From assembly GCA_025360225.1 (NCBI GenBank), contig JANYCN010000016.1, positions 1 through 45,571 on the forward strand: DNA of 45,571 bases. The letters run 5' to 3'. Both the position numbers and the translations under genes were made by a program. Position 1 is the stretch's first letter. Every line of letters starts with the position of its first letter. Below the pieces are notes generated by a model that was given only the letters and a program-made list of their open reading frames with translations, ran no database searches and had not been told where the DNA came from. Source of the stretch: Actinomycetes bacterium (GTDB lineage: Bacteria; Actinomycetota; Thermoleophilia; Gaiellales; F1-60-MAGs149). Positions 1-7,393 of the stretch are shown here, in pieces.

Positions 1-384
1 GCCGATCCGCAAAAGCGTGCACGCCGCCGTCTTCGACGTCTGCGTCGCAAGCCACGCCGCGGTATCGTCGAACGCGCGGGTATGCCCCGCGCCGTGCCGC
101 GCCCAACCGACCTGAGCGGTCGTCACGCCATGCTCGCGGCAACGCACCCGCACCACATCAGCCTCGATGAAGCACTGCGTCGTGCCGAGATCAAGCGAAC
201 GCCAACGCCGCCGACCAGCCCCACGATCATACCCCGGCGAGCGCCTGCCACAAACACCGCAGCGCGACCGGCGCCTGGCGCATGGCCGGGCGTGCAGGAC
301 AACGACGCCATCCTCGACGGAGACGCCCTCCACGACCCCTCCCTCGACACCACCGATCTGACCGAATACGCTGCCAAAGCGCAC
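1..384 (-). CDS. ISL3-family transposase, N-terminal part, cut by window edge
   Basis: Reading the minus strand from a GTG at 384 gives 128 codons open to base 1. The protein has a zinc-finger-like Cys pair (CGVCGRRSPGYDRG) followed by RRRWRSLDLGTTQCFIEAD, VRVRCREHGV and WARHGAGHTRAFDD. This is the N-terminal zinc-binding and HTH region of ISL3-type transposases as I recall the family. The catalytic DDE part would lie left of the window, so intactness cannot be judged. The start is the best-fitting GTG, with an AGG-rich stretch just upstream; other starts are possible. A plus-strand reading frame over the same DNA (82-582) is a shadow. Confidence 0.75.
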   Translation of the reverse strand, partial: MRFGSVFGQIGGVEGGVVEGVSVEDGVVVLHARPCARRRSRCGVCGRRSPGYDRGAGRRRWRSLDLGTTQCFIEADVVRVRCREHGVTTAQVGWARHGAGHTRAFDDTAAWLATQTSKTAACTLLRIG

Positions 385-510
385 GCCGCACCTGCCTTCC
401 TAGAGAACCAGCTCCGACAAGCCGGAACACTAGGCCCAGAGCGGCGTGCGCACGACTACCGACCCACGGAAACGACAGGACCGCCTGAAATGAACGGGGG
501 TGTTGACGCG

Positions 511-522
511 GGTCACGTGACC
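511..522. repeat. 12-bp perfect palindrome GGTCACGTGACC
   Basis: A perfect inverted repeat lies between the transposase start and the small membrane ORF. It could be an operator or part of an insertion-sequence end. No second copy was noticed. The rest of 385-581 shows nothing recognisable. Confidence 0.4.
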
Positions 523-581
523 TGGGAACTCCGACTGTCGCAGGGCGGACTACTTCGCGACGTGGGGTGGACGGCCGACTG

Positions 582-1040
582 ATGCGCAGAAGGGATAGGT
601 CGAGTCGACGTCACGACTCAGTTGCCTCGTTGAGTCAGCTAACGTTCTTGCTGCGCGCGATCGTGGTCGTTGGGTCTTGTGCGTATGTTGCGGTCACGGT
701 GTTCGGTCAGATCGCTCTGTTCGGGTCTTGCCCACCGCGGTCATGCATACCGTTTGTGGAACCTGGATTCGGACATCTCGCGTTGCGCGTTGTGCTGAGC
801 GTGCCGGTGCTACTCGGACTCGCCGCGGTGGCGGTTCGCTTCGTCTCGTTGAACCATCGTTTTGCTAGTTGGCGCCACGTCGTGAGGTGGGCAGGCGCGC
901 TCGTGGGACTCGTCGACTGCAGCGTACTGGTGGGCTCATTCGCCCCTGTCGCCTCGGTGCCGCTCGTTTGTTTGGCCAGCATCGCGTGGTGTTGGGCGGT
1001 ACGCTCGCGCGCGAGACTACCGCGCCGAATCGGGTGTTGA
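582..1040 (+). CDS. possible small membrane protein, unknown function
   Basis: This 152-residue frame begins MRRRDRSSRRHD and has a basic N-terminus. It carries about four hydrophobic stretches, roughly residues 20-40, 62-85, 98-118 and 120-137. Start 582 is preferred over an in-frame ATG at 567; no strong ribosome site is visible for either. I do not recognise a family. Codon bias is weaker than in neighbouring genes, so this may be a recently acquired or non-coding frame next to the transposase. Confidence 0.4.
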   Translation: MRRRDRSSRRHDSVASLSQLTFLLRAIVVVGSCAYVAVTVFGQIALFGSCPPRSCIPFVEPGFGHLALRVVLSVPVLLGLAAVAVRFVSLNHRFASWRHVVRWAGALVGLVDCSVLVGSFAPVASVPLVCLASIAWCWAVRSRARLPRRIGC

Positions 1041-1152
1041 TCACGCCGCTCGGTCTGGCCTGGTGCTGATGGATCCGCGCCCGCCGGCCGGAAGGGGCCA
1101 GAGCGCACGGAGCGTCAGTGCGGTGGTTGCGCCACCGACGCGCCCGGCCCGC

Positions 1153-1683
1153 CTAGTGCACGCGCCGCGCGCGTACCGAGACCGGCACGGGTACGGGCTT
1201 CCAGGTCAGGTGCGCTGCATGGTGATGGCGTCGTCGGGGCGGTGCGGGGCGCACGGCACCCATCAGCCCGAGCCGCTTCCCCGCGGTACGCAGCAGTTCG
1301 ATGCGCACGCCCTTACCGGCGCCGATCGCGTGGATGAACCGCCCGGCGCCCAGGTACATGCCGACGTGGTCGGAGATGCCGCGGTGGCCGAACGCGATGA
1401 TGTCGCCGGGTCGCAGGTCGCGCAGGCGCACCCGCTTGAGGTCGCGCCAGAGCTCCTCGGACTGGTGCGGCAGGGTCACGCCGAGCTTGCGGTAGACGGC
1501 GACGACGAGGCCCGAGCAGTCCACGCCAGAGCGGGACTCGCCACCCCAGTGGTACGGCACGTGAAGCCAGCTGCGGGCGGCGCGGGCGGCGCGAACGCCG
1601 AGCGGTTGAGCGGAGGCGTGCGGTGGAACGTGGTTCTTGCCGACGACCTGAACAGCGGCCGACGACACAGGCGCTTCGAGCAT
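1153..1683 (-). CDS. NlpC/P60-family cell-wall peptidase
   Basis: A 176-residue protein of the NlpC/P60 cysteine peptidase fold, which cleaves peptide crosslinks or stem peptides in peptidoglycan. The catalytic Cys is in VDCSGLVVAVYRKLG, the catalytic His in SDHVGMYLGAGRFIHA, and PGDIIAFG precedes it, all as expected. The PYHWGGESRSGVDCSG lead-in is typical. There is no clear signal peptide or SH3 domain, and the C-terminus is an Arg/His/Pro-rich tail. It is a minimal catalytic-domain protein that may need another route for export, or the true start may be misjudged. It is divergent from the M24 peptidase gene. Confidence 0.85.
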   Translation of the reverse strand: MLEAPVSSAAVQVVGKNHVPPHASAQPLGVRAARAARSWLHVPYHWGGESRSGVDCSGLVVAVYRKLGVTLPHQSEELWRDLKRVRLRDLRPGDIIAFGHRGISDHVGMYLGAGRFIHAIGAGKGVRIELLRTAGKRLGLMGAVRPAPPRRRHHHAAHLTWKPVPVPVSVRARRVH

Positions 1684-1822
1684 CCTGTGTAGTCTCCCTT
1701 CAGCGGTGTCGGCGGCAGCGAGCCGGCCGACACCTGGCGGGCCGGGAGGAAGCCGATCGAGCTGTCGCCCCCCAGTCCTACGTTGTCAGAATTCATGCAG
1801 AGCATACTCGATACCCCCTCGT

Positions 1823-1835
1823 TACCAAACTGGTA
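1823..1835. promoter_or_regulatory. inverted repeat TACCA-AAC-TGGTA before the M24 gene
   Basis: A perfect 5-bp inverted repeat with a 3-base spacer lies 11 bases upstream of the ATG at 1847. Its position would allow a repressor to block initiation, or translation of a short-leader transcript. No regulator can be assigned. Confidence 0.35.
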
Positions 1836-1846
1836 CGGTCCGCGTC

Positions 1847-3016
1847 ATGGCTGATGCTCCGGTCCCGTTCCCGCTTCTGCTCGTCGCCGAGACGCTTGCG
1901 AACGCCGACATGTTCGCGGCGACGCGGTTTCCGACGTCGGACCCGATCATCTCGATCGAGCGGGGTGAGCGTCACCTGCTGTTTGTCACCGGCTTCGACG
2001 TTGCGCTCGCGCGGCGCAGCAGCCCGGCCACCGAGGTGCTTGCTGCGGATGAGCTGGTGCGCGCTGAGAGGGAGGCCGGTGCGTCGATCGCGGAGCTCCA
2101 TCGCGCGTGCGTGCTCAACGCCGTCCGCGCCTTCGGTGCGACTGCGGTGCGCGTGCCGCCGTGGTTTCCTCTCGAGCACGCCGAGCACCTGCGGGCGAAC
2201 GGCATCTCGCTGACGATCGATGCAGACACGATGGCGGCGCGGCGTCGACGGAAGGCGCCGGACGAGGTCGCCGGTTTGCGCGCCGTGCAGGGGCTCACCG
2301 AGCAGGCGATGGGCCTGATCCGCGACACGATCGGCTCGGCGTCGCCGGATGCCGACGGGGTGCTGCTTCTTGACGGCGCGCCGCTCACGTCCGAGCAGCT
2401 GCGCGGCATCGTGCAGACGTTCTGGGTCACGAACGGGCTTGAGCCGGTGCTCCCGATCATCGCGGGCGGAGCGCAGGGCGCCGACCCGCATGAGCACGGC
2501 TCCGGCGCGCTCCGCGTCGGCGAGCCGGTCGTCTGCGACCTCTTCCCGCGCCACGAGAGGCTGCGTCTGTACGGCGACATGACCCGCACGTTCTGCTTCG
2601 GGCAGCCGACGCCGGAGATCGCTGCCGTACACCGGACCTGCGTCGAGGCGCTCCTGCGGTCGATCGAGATGACGCGGCCCGGCGTCCGCGGCACCGATCT
2701 CCAGCGGATGGTCTCCGAGCTGTTCCGCGACGCCGGGTACCCCTCCCACACGTTCCTCGCCGAGTCGATCGCCGACGCCAGCGCGTTCTCCTACCCGCAC
2801 GGCCTCGGCCACGGAGTCGGCTACGCCATCCACGAGCCACCATCGGCCGGGCTGGCCGGCCACGAGCCGTTGGAGGAGGGTGATAGCCTCACGCTCGAGC
2901 CAGGCCTCTACGCGCCGGGCATCGGCGGCTGCCGTGTCGAGGACCTCGTCGTCCTCACGGCGACCGGCAACGAGAACCTGAACCGGATGAGCTACGAGAT
3001 GGTCGTCTCGGCGTAG
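1847..3016 (+). CDS. M24-family metallopeptidase (Xaa-Pro aminopeptidase/dipeptidase-like)
   Basis: A 389-residue pita-bread-fold metallopeptidase. Residues 1-150 form a divergent N-terminal domain, and the C-terminal catalytic domain carries all five usual metal ligands. The first Asp is in VVCDLFPRHERL, the second in GDMTRTF, the His in HGLGHGVGYAIHEP, and the two Glu are in LTLEPGLYAPG and CRVEDLVVL. The related enzyme creatinase has lost these ligands, so a peptidase or other metal-dependent hydrolase fits better. ATG 1847 is chosen because the family-like sequence begins there; longer frames upstream are not family-like. Its stop overlaps the convergent aminotransferase gene by 25 bases. 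Confidence 0.88.
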   Translation: MADAPVPFPLLLVAETLANADMFAATRFPTSDPIISIERGERHLLFVTGFDVALARRSSPATEVLAADELVRAEREAGASIAELHRACVLNAVRAFGATAVRVPPWFPLEHAEHLRANGISLTIDADTMAARRRRKAPDEVAGLRAVQGLTEQAMGLIRDTIGSASPDADGVLLLDGAPLTSEQLRGIVQTFWVTNGLEPVLPIIAGGAQGADPHEHGSGALRVGEPVVCDLFPRHERLRLYGDMTRTFCFGQPTPEIAAVHRTCVEALLRSIEMTRPGVRGTDLQRMVSELFRDAGYPSHTFLAESIADASAFSYPHGLGHGVGYAIHEPPSAGLAGHEPLEEGDSLTLEPGLYAPGIGGCRVEDLVVLTATGNENLNRMSYEMVVSA

Positions 3017-4167
3017 CGAGCGATCCGCCGGCACGCCTCCGACAGCGTCGCCGTGTCGGCGGCGAGCCCGATCCGCACGTGACCTTCACCGCTCGTGCCG
3101 AAGCTGCCGGTTGGCAGCACCCCGACCCCTTCCGCCGCGAGCAGGCCAAGCGCCCACTCGAGGTCGTCGAGGCCGCTCTCGCGGACGTCCGCGAGCACGA
3201 ACATGCCGCCCTCTGGCATCCGCACGGTGATCCCCCGGGCGTCGCGCAACGCGTCGACGACGACGCGCGCGCGCTGCTCATAGGCGTCACGCATGTGCGT
3301 CGTGACGTCGTCGGCGTGCCTGAGCGCGGCGACGCCGGCGTCCTGGATGAAGGCCGGCGAGCCGAAGAGCATCGAGGACAGCAGGTTGTCGAGGTGCTGG
3401 ATCAGCTCCGTCGGGCCGACCGCCCAGCCGTGCCTGAAGCCGGTCATCGCGTGTGACTTGGACAGGCTCGAGATCGCGCAGACGCGGCCCTCGGCTCCGC
3501 TGATCGCCAGCGCGCTCGCGTGCGCCTTGCCGAACACGAGCTCCGCGTACACCTCGTCAGAGACGAGCCAGAGGTCGTGCTCGGCGCACAGCTCTCCGAG
3601 CGCGGCGAGGGTCGCAGCGCCGAACGCTGCGCCCGTCGGGTTCTGGGGCGTGTTGATCACGACCGCGCGCGTGCGCACGGTGATCGCCCTGCGCACGTCG
3701 TCGACGTCGAGATGAAAGCCGCGCTCCGGTCGAAGCGGCACACGGACCTCCGTCGCCCCCGTCGCGCCGAAGACGCCCTCGTAGGTGGCGTACGCCGGCT
3801 CGGGGACGATCACCTCGTCGCCCGCCTCGAGCAGCACCGTGCAGACCGCGTACAGCGCCGCCTGCGCGCCTGGGAAGAACGCCACCTCGTCGCTCGCGAT
3901 CGCCCGACCGGCGTAGGGGGAGACCCGCGCCGCGATCGCCTCGCGCAGCTCGGGGTAGCCGGTGCTCGGCGAGTAGTGGGTGCGGCCCGCCCGGGCAGAG
4001 GCGACCATCGCTTCGATGATCGCCGACGGCGTCTCAAAGTCGGGGTCGCCGATCGTCAACGCGATCACGTCCTCGCCGGCCTCCCGACGCGCGGCTGCGA
4101 GATCGTGGACGTGCCAGGCGCGCGAGCCCTTTCCCGACAGCCGGTTCGTGATCGAGGCGTAGCGCAC
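2992..4167 (-). CDS. PLP-dependent class I/II aminotransferase
   Basis: About 391 residues, the usual size for fold-type I AspC-like aminotransferases. Visible landmarks are IALTIGDPDFETP near the N-terminus, YSPSTGYPELREAI, INTPQNPTGAA, LVSDEVYAELVF, the PLP-lysine segment ISSLSKSHAMTGFRHGW, and VRIGLA near the end. It moves an amino group between an amino acid or amine-like donor and a 2-oxo acid; the substrate cannot be read from sequence. The GTG at 4167 gives the family-like start VRYASITNRLSGKG. A TTG at 4194 is an alternative. It is divergent from the APC permease and convergent with, and overlapping, the M24 gene. Confidence 0.9.
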   Translation of the reverse strand: MRYASITNRLSGKGSRAWHVHDLAAARREAGEDVIALTIGDPDFETPSAIIEAMVASARAGRTHYSPSTGYPELREAIAARVSPYAGRAIASDEVAFFPGAQAALYAVCTVLLEAGDEVIVPEPAYATYEGVFGATGATEVRVPLRPERGFHLDVDDVRRAITVRTRAVVINTPQNPTGAAFGAATLAALGELCAEHDLWLVSDEVYAELVFGKAHASALAISGAEGRVCAISSLSKSHAMTGFRHGWAVGPTELIQHLDNLLSSMLFGSPAFIQDAGVAALRHADDVTTHMRDAYEQRARVVVDALRDARGITVRMPEGGMFVLADVRESGLDDLEWALGLLAAEGVGVLPTGSFGTSGEGHVRIGLAADTATLSEACRRIARYAETTIS

Positions 4168-4208
4168 GGGTGCAGTTTCCAGCAGCTCTCGCAATTGAAC
4201 GCCGATTC

Positions 4209-4218
4209 CTGTATACAG
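4209..4218. promoter_or_regulatory. palindrome CTGTATACAG in divergent aminotransferase/permease promoter
   Basis: A perfect 10-bp palindrome between the divergent starts at 4167 and 4281. TGTATACA-type sites are typical of GntR/FCD or related dimeric repressors. The core TGTATAC recurs at 17425-17431, just before the GntR gene of the microcompartment locus. A common regulator is possible but the match is short. Confidence 0.4.
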
Positions 4219-4280
4219 TTGCCAACCAGCCTCCGGGAGGGATGGCTGACGAGTGCCGGCAGCGCCGGCGGGAGGTGTGC

Positions 4281-5807
4281 ATGGCAACGAACGAAGAGGG
4301 AGGGCTGCGGGGCGGCTCGCTCGGGCTCTGGGCCGTCGCGTTCCAGTCGATCCTGTTCATGGCGCCGGGTGCGGCGCTCGCGTTCTCCTTTGGCGGTGGC
4401 ATCGGCTTTGCCGGCAACGCGCTGCCGCTGACGGCGTTGCTCGCTGGCGGCTCGTGCGCGCTGGTCGCGATCGCGATCGGCCAGCTGGCAAAGCTGATGC
4501 CCTCGGCGGGTGGGCTCTACACCTACCTCTCGCGCGGCATCCACCCGATCATGGGCTTCATCATGGGTTGGTGGTACTTCCTGCTCTCGCTGATCCTCGG
4601 GCCGGCGATCCTGCTGCTCGGCGGCTTCGTGATCCAGGACCTGTTCGCCACGGAGAAGGTCGGCGGCGACTCGTTCTACACCAAGTGGTGGTTCTGGATG
4701 ATGGTCCTGCTCGTGATCGTCTGCGCGCTGTGCATCTTCGACGTGCAGCTCTCGACGAAGGTTGGCATGGCGCTCGGCGTGGTCGAGATCGTCATCTTCC
4801 TCGCCCTCGCGCTGACGCTCTACGCCACGCACAGCGGTGACATCAGTGCCTCGGCGTTCAGCCCGAGCTCGGTAGCGCCGGGTGTCTCGGCATCCAACGG
4901 CGTGTTCCGCGGCATCATCTTCGCCGTGCTCGCGTTCGTCGGTTTCGAGGCAGCCTCGGCGCTGGGCGAGGAGTCGAAGGACCCGAAGCGGATCGTTCCA
5001 CGCGGCGTCGTGCTCGCCGCCATCGTCGTCGGCCTCTTCTACGTGTTCTGCACCTGGGCCTGGGTGACCGGCTCCGGTAACGACCTGATCGGGCACAACA
5101 AGGCTACGGGGGGGAACGACTGGATCGCGTTCGGCAAGGAGCACTGGGGCGCCGTCTGGTGGCTCGTCGCGTTCGCGCTGATCAACTCCGCCGTCGCCTG
5201 CGCCAAGGCGTCGATCGACACGGCCGCGCGCGTTACCTTCTCGATGGCGCGTAACGGGGCCCTGCCGGGCTTCCTCGGCAAGCTGCACCCATCGACGCAG
5301 ACGCCCTACGTGGCCGTCCTGGTCGGTGGCGCCGTGGGCGTGTTCTCGATCCCGATGGCGAAGTGGGCCGGCGACCAGGCCGGGGTGCCGGACGCTGTCG
5401 CGCCGCTCTACGGGTTCTTCGTCGCCGGGACGTTCCTGACGCTCGTGATGCTCGTCGCCTACATCCTCTCGCCGATCGCGGCGATCCGCCTGATGCAGCG
5501 CGACCCTTCGAGCGGGTTCAACCCGCTCCTGCACGGGGTGCTGCCGATGATCGGCGCGGCGGTGTTCACGGTCGCGATGTACTTCCAGTTCTTCGGTGAC
5601 TGGCCGTGGGCGGCGAACCCGGGCTGGTGGTCGCTGACCCACCCGTTCGACTACGTCGTCTGGGCGTTCGTCATCTCCGGCGTTGCAGGGCTCGCGATCG
5701 CCGTCGTCCTCAAGGGGTCTGGTTCAGGTGCGCTCGACCGCGCCCTCGACCTCGTCACGGCCGAGCACACGCTCGACGCCGCGCCCGGCACCGAGCTGCC
5801 GCACTGA
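4281..5807 (+). CDS. APC-superfamily amino acid/amine permease
   Basis: A 508-residue integral membrane protein with about 12 hydrophobic segments. It begins GGSLGLWAVAFQSILFMAPG, the conserved first-helix region of APC transporters. FVGFEAASALGEESKDPKR is the typical central motif, and ARVTFSMARNGALPGFLGK matches the usual helix 8 loop. It probably imports an amino acid, amine or amide by H+ or Na+ symport. ATG 4281 has a good GGGAGG ribosome site; frames starting further upstream run through the operator region. Its divergent aminotransferase partner suggests uptake and deamination of a common nitrogen compound. Confidence 0.9.
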   Translation: MATNEEGGLRGGSLGLWAVAFQSILFMAPGAALAFSFGGGIGFAGNALPLTALLAGGSCALVAIAIGQLAKLMPSAGGLYTYLSRGIHPIMGFIMGWWYFLLSLILGPAILLLGGFVIQDLFATEKVGGDSFYTKWWFWMMVLLVIVCALCIFDVQLSTKVGMALGVVEIVIFLALALTLYATHSGDISASAFSPSSVAPGVSASNGVFRGIIFAVLAFVGFEAASALGEESKDPKRIVPRGVVLAAIVVGLFYVFCTWAWVTGSGNDLIGHNKATGGNDWIAFGKEHWGAVWWLVAFALINSAVACAKASIDTAARVTFSMARNGALPGFLGKLHPSTQTPYVAVLVGGAVGVFSIPMAKWAGDQAGVPDAVAPLYGFFVAGTFLTLVMLVAYILSPIAAIRLMQRDPSSGFNPLLHGVLPMIGAAVFTVAMYFQFFGDWPWAANPGWWSLTHPFDYVVWAFVISGVAGLAIAVVLKGSGSGALDRALDLVTAEHTLDAAPGTELPH

Positions 5808-5858
5808 TCATCCCGTGCTACTGGCGTCCGTCGTGATCATGCGGCGGGCGCCAGAGCG

Positions 5859-5900
5859 CGCCGAACGGCACCGCACGCGGGCGATCGCCGAACGGCACCG
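5859..5900. repeat. two direct copies of CGCCGAACGGCACCG
   Basis: Identical 15-mers lie at 5859-5873 and 5886-5900, with a 27-base period, in the gap between the convergent permease and nitrilase genes. The function is unknown; it could be a small local duplication. Confidence 0.4.
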
Positions 5901-5930
5901 GGTCCAGCCGACGTGTCGCGACCGTTCCGC

Positions 5931-7118
5931 CTACCGCGGGGTGTCGGTGCTCCACATCGCCCGCGCGCCCTCCCAGGCGGCGGCCGGGTCCTCGTCGGAG
6001 GGTGGGAGGTAGCGCGCGCCGGGGTGAGGGTTGGCGGGCGGCGTCCAGCTACCGCGTTCCTGCAGCCGCCGGATGTTTGCGCGGTACACGTCGTCGACCT
6101 CCGCGTGCCCGGTCGGGTCTTCGGTGAGCCAGAGGTTCGCCGGGTGGATCGGTTCGTCGTACATGCTGCGGAACAGCTCCGTCCGGAGGTCCTTCAGCCA
6201 GTTCGAGTTCAGGTTCATCGCGCGGAACTGTCGCAACGCCTCGACGTCGATGATGCCCGCGCAGAACGTGTTGCTGCCGCTGCGGCTCATTCCGAGCACG
6301 TGCCCCTGGTAGTCAACGACGTGGCCGCCGCCGCCGCCGATGTCGTACGGGTGCTCCATCTGCGGGTGCACGTAGACGGGGCCGACGTTCGGACACACCA
6401 TGTAGACGTTGTTGAAGTGCGCGTGAGCACGGTTCTGCAGGAGCCAGGTGCCGCCGGCGTCCGGGCCGGCCTGTGTCATCGGCACCGCTTCCGAGGGCCG
6501 GTAGACGACCTCGGCGCCGTTGAACGCGAGCGCTCGGACTGCCTCGGGATACTCGCCGTCCGAGCAACAGATCGTGCCGAGGTTGCCGATGTCCGGCGTC
6601 CGCAGCACCGGGTAGAAGGCCTCGATCCCGTCGCCGAACAGCTCGACCCATCGCTCGTAGATGTCATGGGGCGTGCAGCTGCGCTCGCGACACCACAGGT
6701 GGTTCTTCGCCGCCCGGTGCACGACCTCGCCGGTCGGCGCGATGACGAAGAGCATGTTGAAGAAGCGGTTCGCCATCACCTCCGGCCAACGCGCCTTGCA
6801 CTGCACGACGATGTACGTGTCGTACTGGCGGGCGAGCGCACCGAGCCGCTCGGTCTCCGGGCCGGGGATGTCGATGAACAGGTCGCGGGCGGCGACAACG
6901 TGGGGAACGTCGAAGATCTCGTCCGTGAAGCCGGTGAGCGCCCCCTCGGCGAGCGCGATCAGGCGGACGGGCATGTTGATGCCGACGATCGACACCGCCG
7001 CGTGGATCGCCTCCTCGATGATGTTCAGGTTGCGCCCGATGTCCTTCCGCGAGCCGATCCCGTGCACCACCGTCGAGAGCCCGACCGCCATGTACGGGGC
7101 GACGGGCGTTGCGCTCAC
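5931..7118 (-). CDS. nitrilase-superfamily amidohydrolase (aliphatic amidase/formamidase-like)
   Basis: A 395-residue carbon-nitrogen hydrolase. The catalytic triad is present: Glu58 in IALAEGALTGF, Lys138 in RAAKNHLW, and Cys185 in GTICCSDGEYPEAVRAL. Expected chemistry is hydrolysis of an amide (or N-carbamoyl or nitrile) C-N bond, giving ammonia or an amine plus an acid. It has a longer C-terminal tail than minimal family members, with segments such as ELFRSMYDEPIHPANLW. The ATG overlaps the end of the RAM-domain gene (ATGA), so the two are translationally coupled. They follow the acyl-CoA ligase on the same strand. Confidence 0.88.
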   Translation of the reverse strand: MSATPVAPYMAVGLSTVVHGIGSRKDIGRNLNIIEEAIHAAVSIVGINMPVRLIALAEGALTGFTDEIFDVPHVVAARDLFIDIPGPETERLGALARQYDTYIVVQCKARWPEVMANRFFNMLFVIAPTGEVVHRAAKNHLWCRERSCTPHDIYERWVELFGDGIEAFYPVLRTPDIGNLGTICCSDGEYPEAVRALAFNGAEVVYRPSEAVPMTQAGPDAGGTWLLQNRAHAHFNNVYMVCPNVGPVYVHPQMEHPYDIGGGGGHVVDYQGHVLGMSRSGSNTFCAGIIDVEALRQFRAMNLNSNWLKDLRTELFRSMYDEPIHPANLWLTEDPTGHAEVDDVYRANIRRLQERGSWTPPANPHPGARYLPPSDEDPAAAWEGARAMWSTDTPR

Positions 7119-7384
7119 AGCCCGAACATCCGCTCGAGATCGAGGCGGCTGAACGCCTTGAATGCCGTCAGCGTCTCGGTGTGAGCGACCCCTTCAACGC
7201 GAAGCAGGTGCGCGGTGACGAGCTCCGCCATCTGGTCGTTGTCGGTGACGCGCAGGATCGCGACGAGGTCGTAGCGGCCGGCGACGGAGAACACCTCCGA
7301 GACACCGTCGATCTCGATGAGCTGCTGCGCGACGTCAACGACCCGGCCACGCTCGGTGTTGACGAGAACGATCGCTGTGACCAT
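7115..7384 (-). CDS. stand-alone Lrp/AsnC ligand-binding (RAM) domain protein
   Basis: 89 residues covering only the alpha-beta RAM domain that senses amino acids or other small ligands in Lrp/AsnC regulators. The sequence MVTAIVLVNTERGR, VSEVFSVAGRYDLVAILRV and LRVEGVAHTETLTAF fits well. There is no helix-turn-helix, so it cannot bind DNA in the usual way. Such stand-alone domains may modulate enzymes or full-length regulators. It sits between the CoA ligase (9-base gap, AGGA ribosome site) and the nitrilase (ATGA overlap), so a role as ligand sensor for the operon's enzymes is plausible but inferred. Confidence 0.9.
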   Translation of the reverse strand: MVTAIVLVNTERGRVVDVAQQLIEIDGVSEVFSVAGRYDLVAILRVTDNDQMAELVTAHLLRVEGVAHTETLTAFKAFSRLDLERMFGL

Positions 7385-7393
7385 GACGAGATC

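Noticed and set aside
82-582. Plus-strand 166-residue frame at the left edge
   Set aside because: It is low-complexity and Pro/Arg/Thr-rich, and the opposite strand reads as a recognisable ISL3 transposase N-terminus.
1847-3016. M24 protein as creatinase making sarcosine for the sarcosine-oxidase-like enzyme
   Set aside because: All five metal ligands of M24 metallopeptidases are present, whereas creatinase has lost them. The two genes are also 13 kb apart.
4065-5642. 525-residue minus-strand frame opposite the permease
   Set aside because: Its composition is typical of antisense of a GC-rich membrane protein gene, with no recognisable motif.
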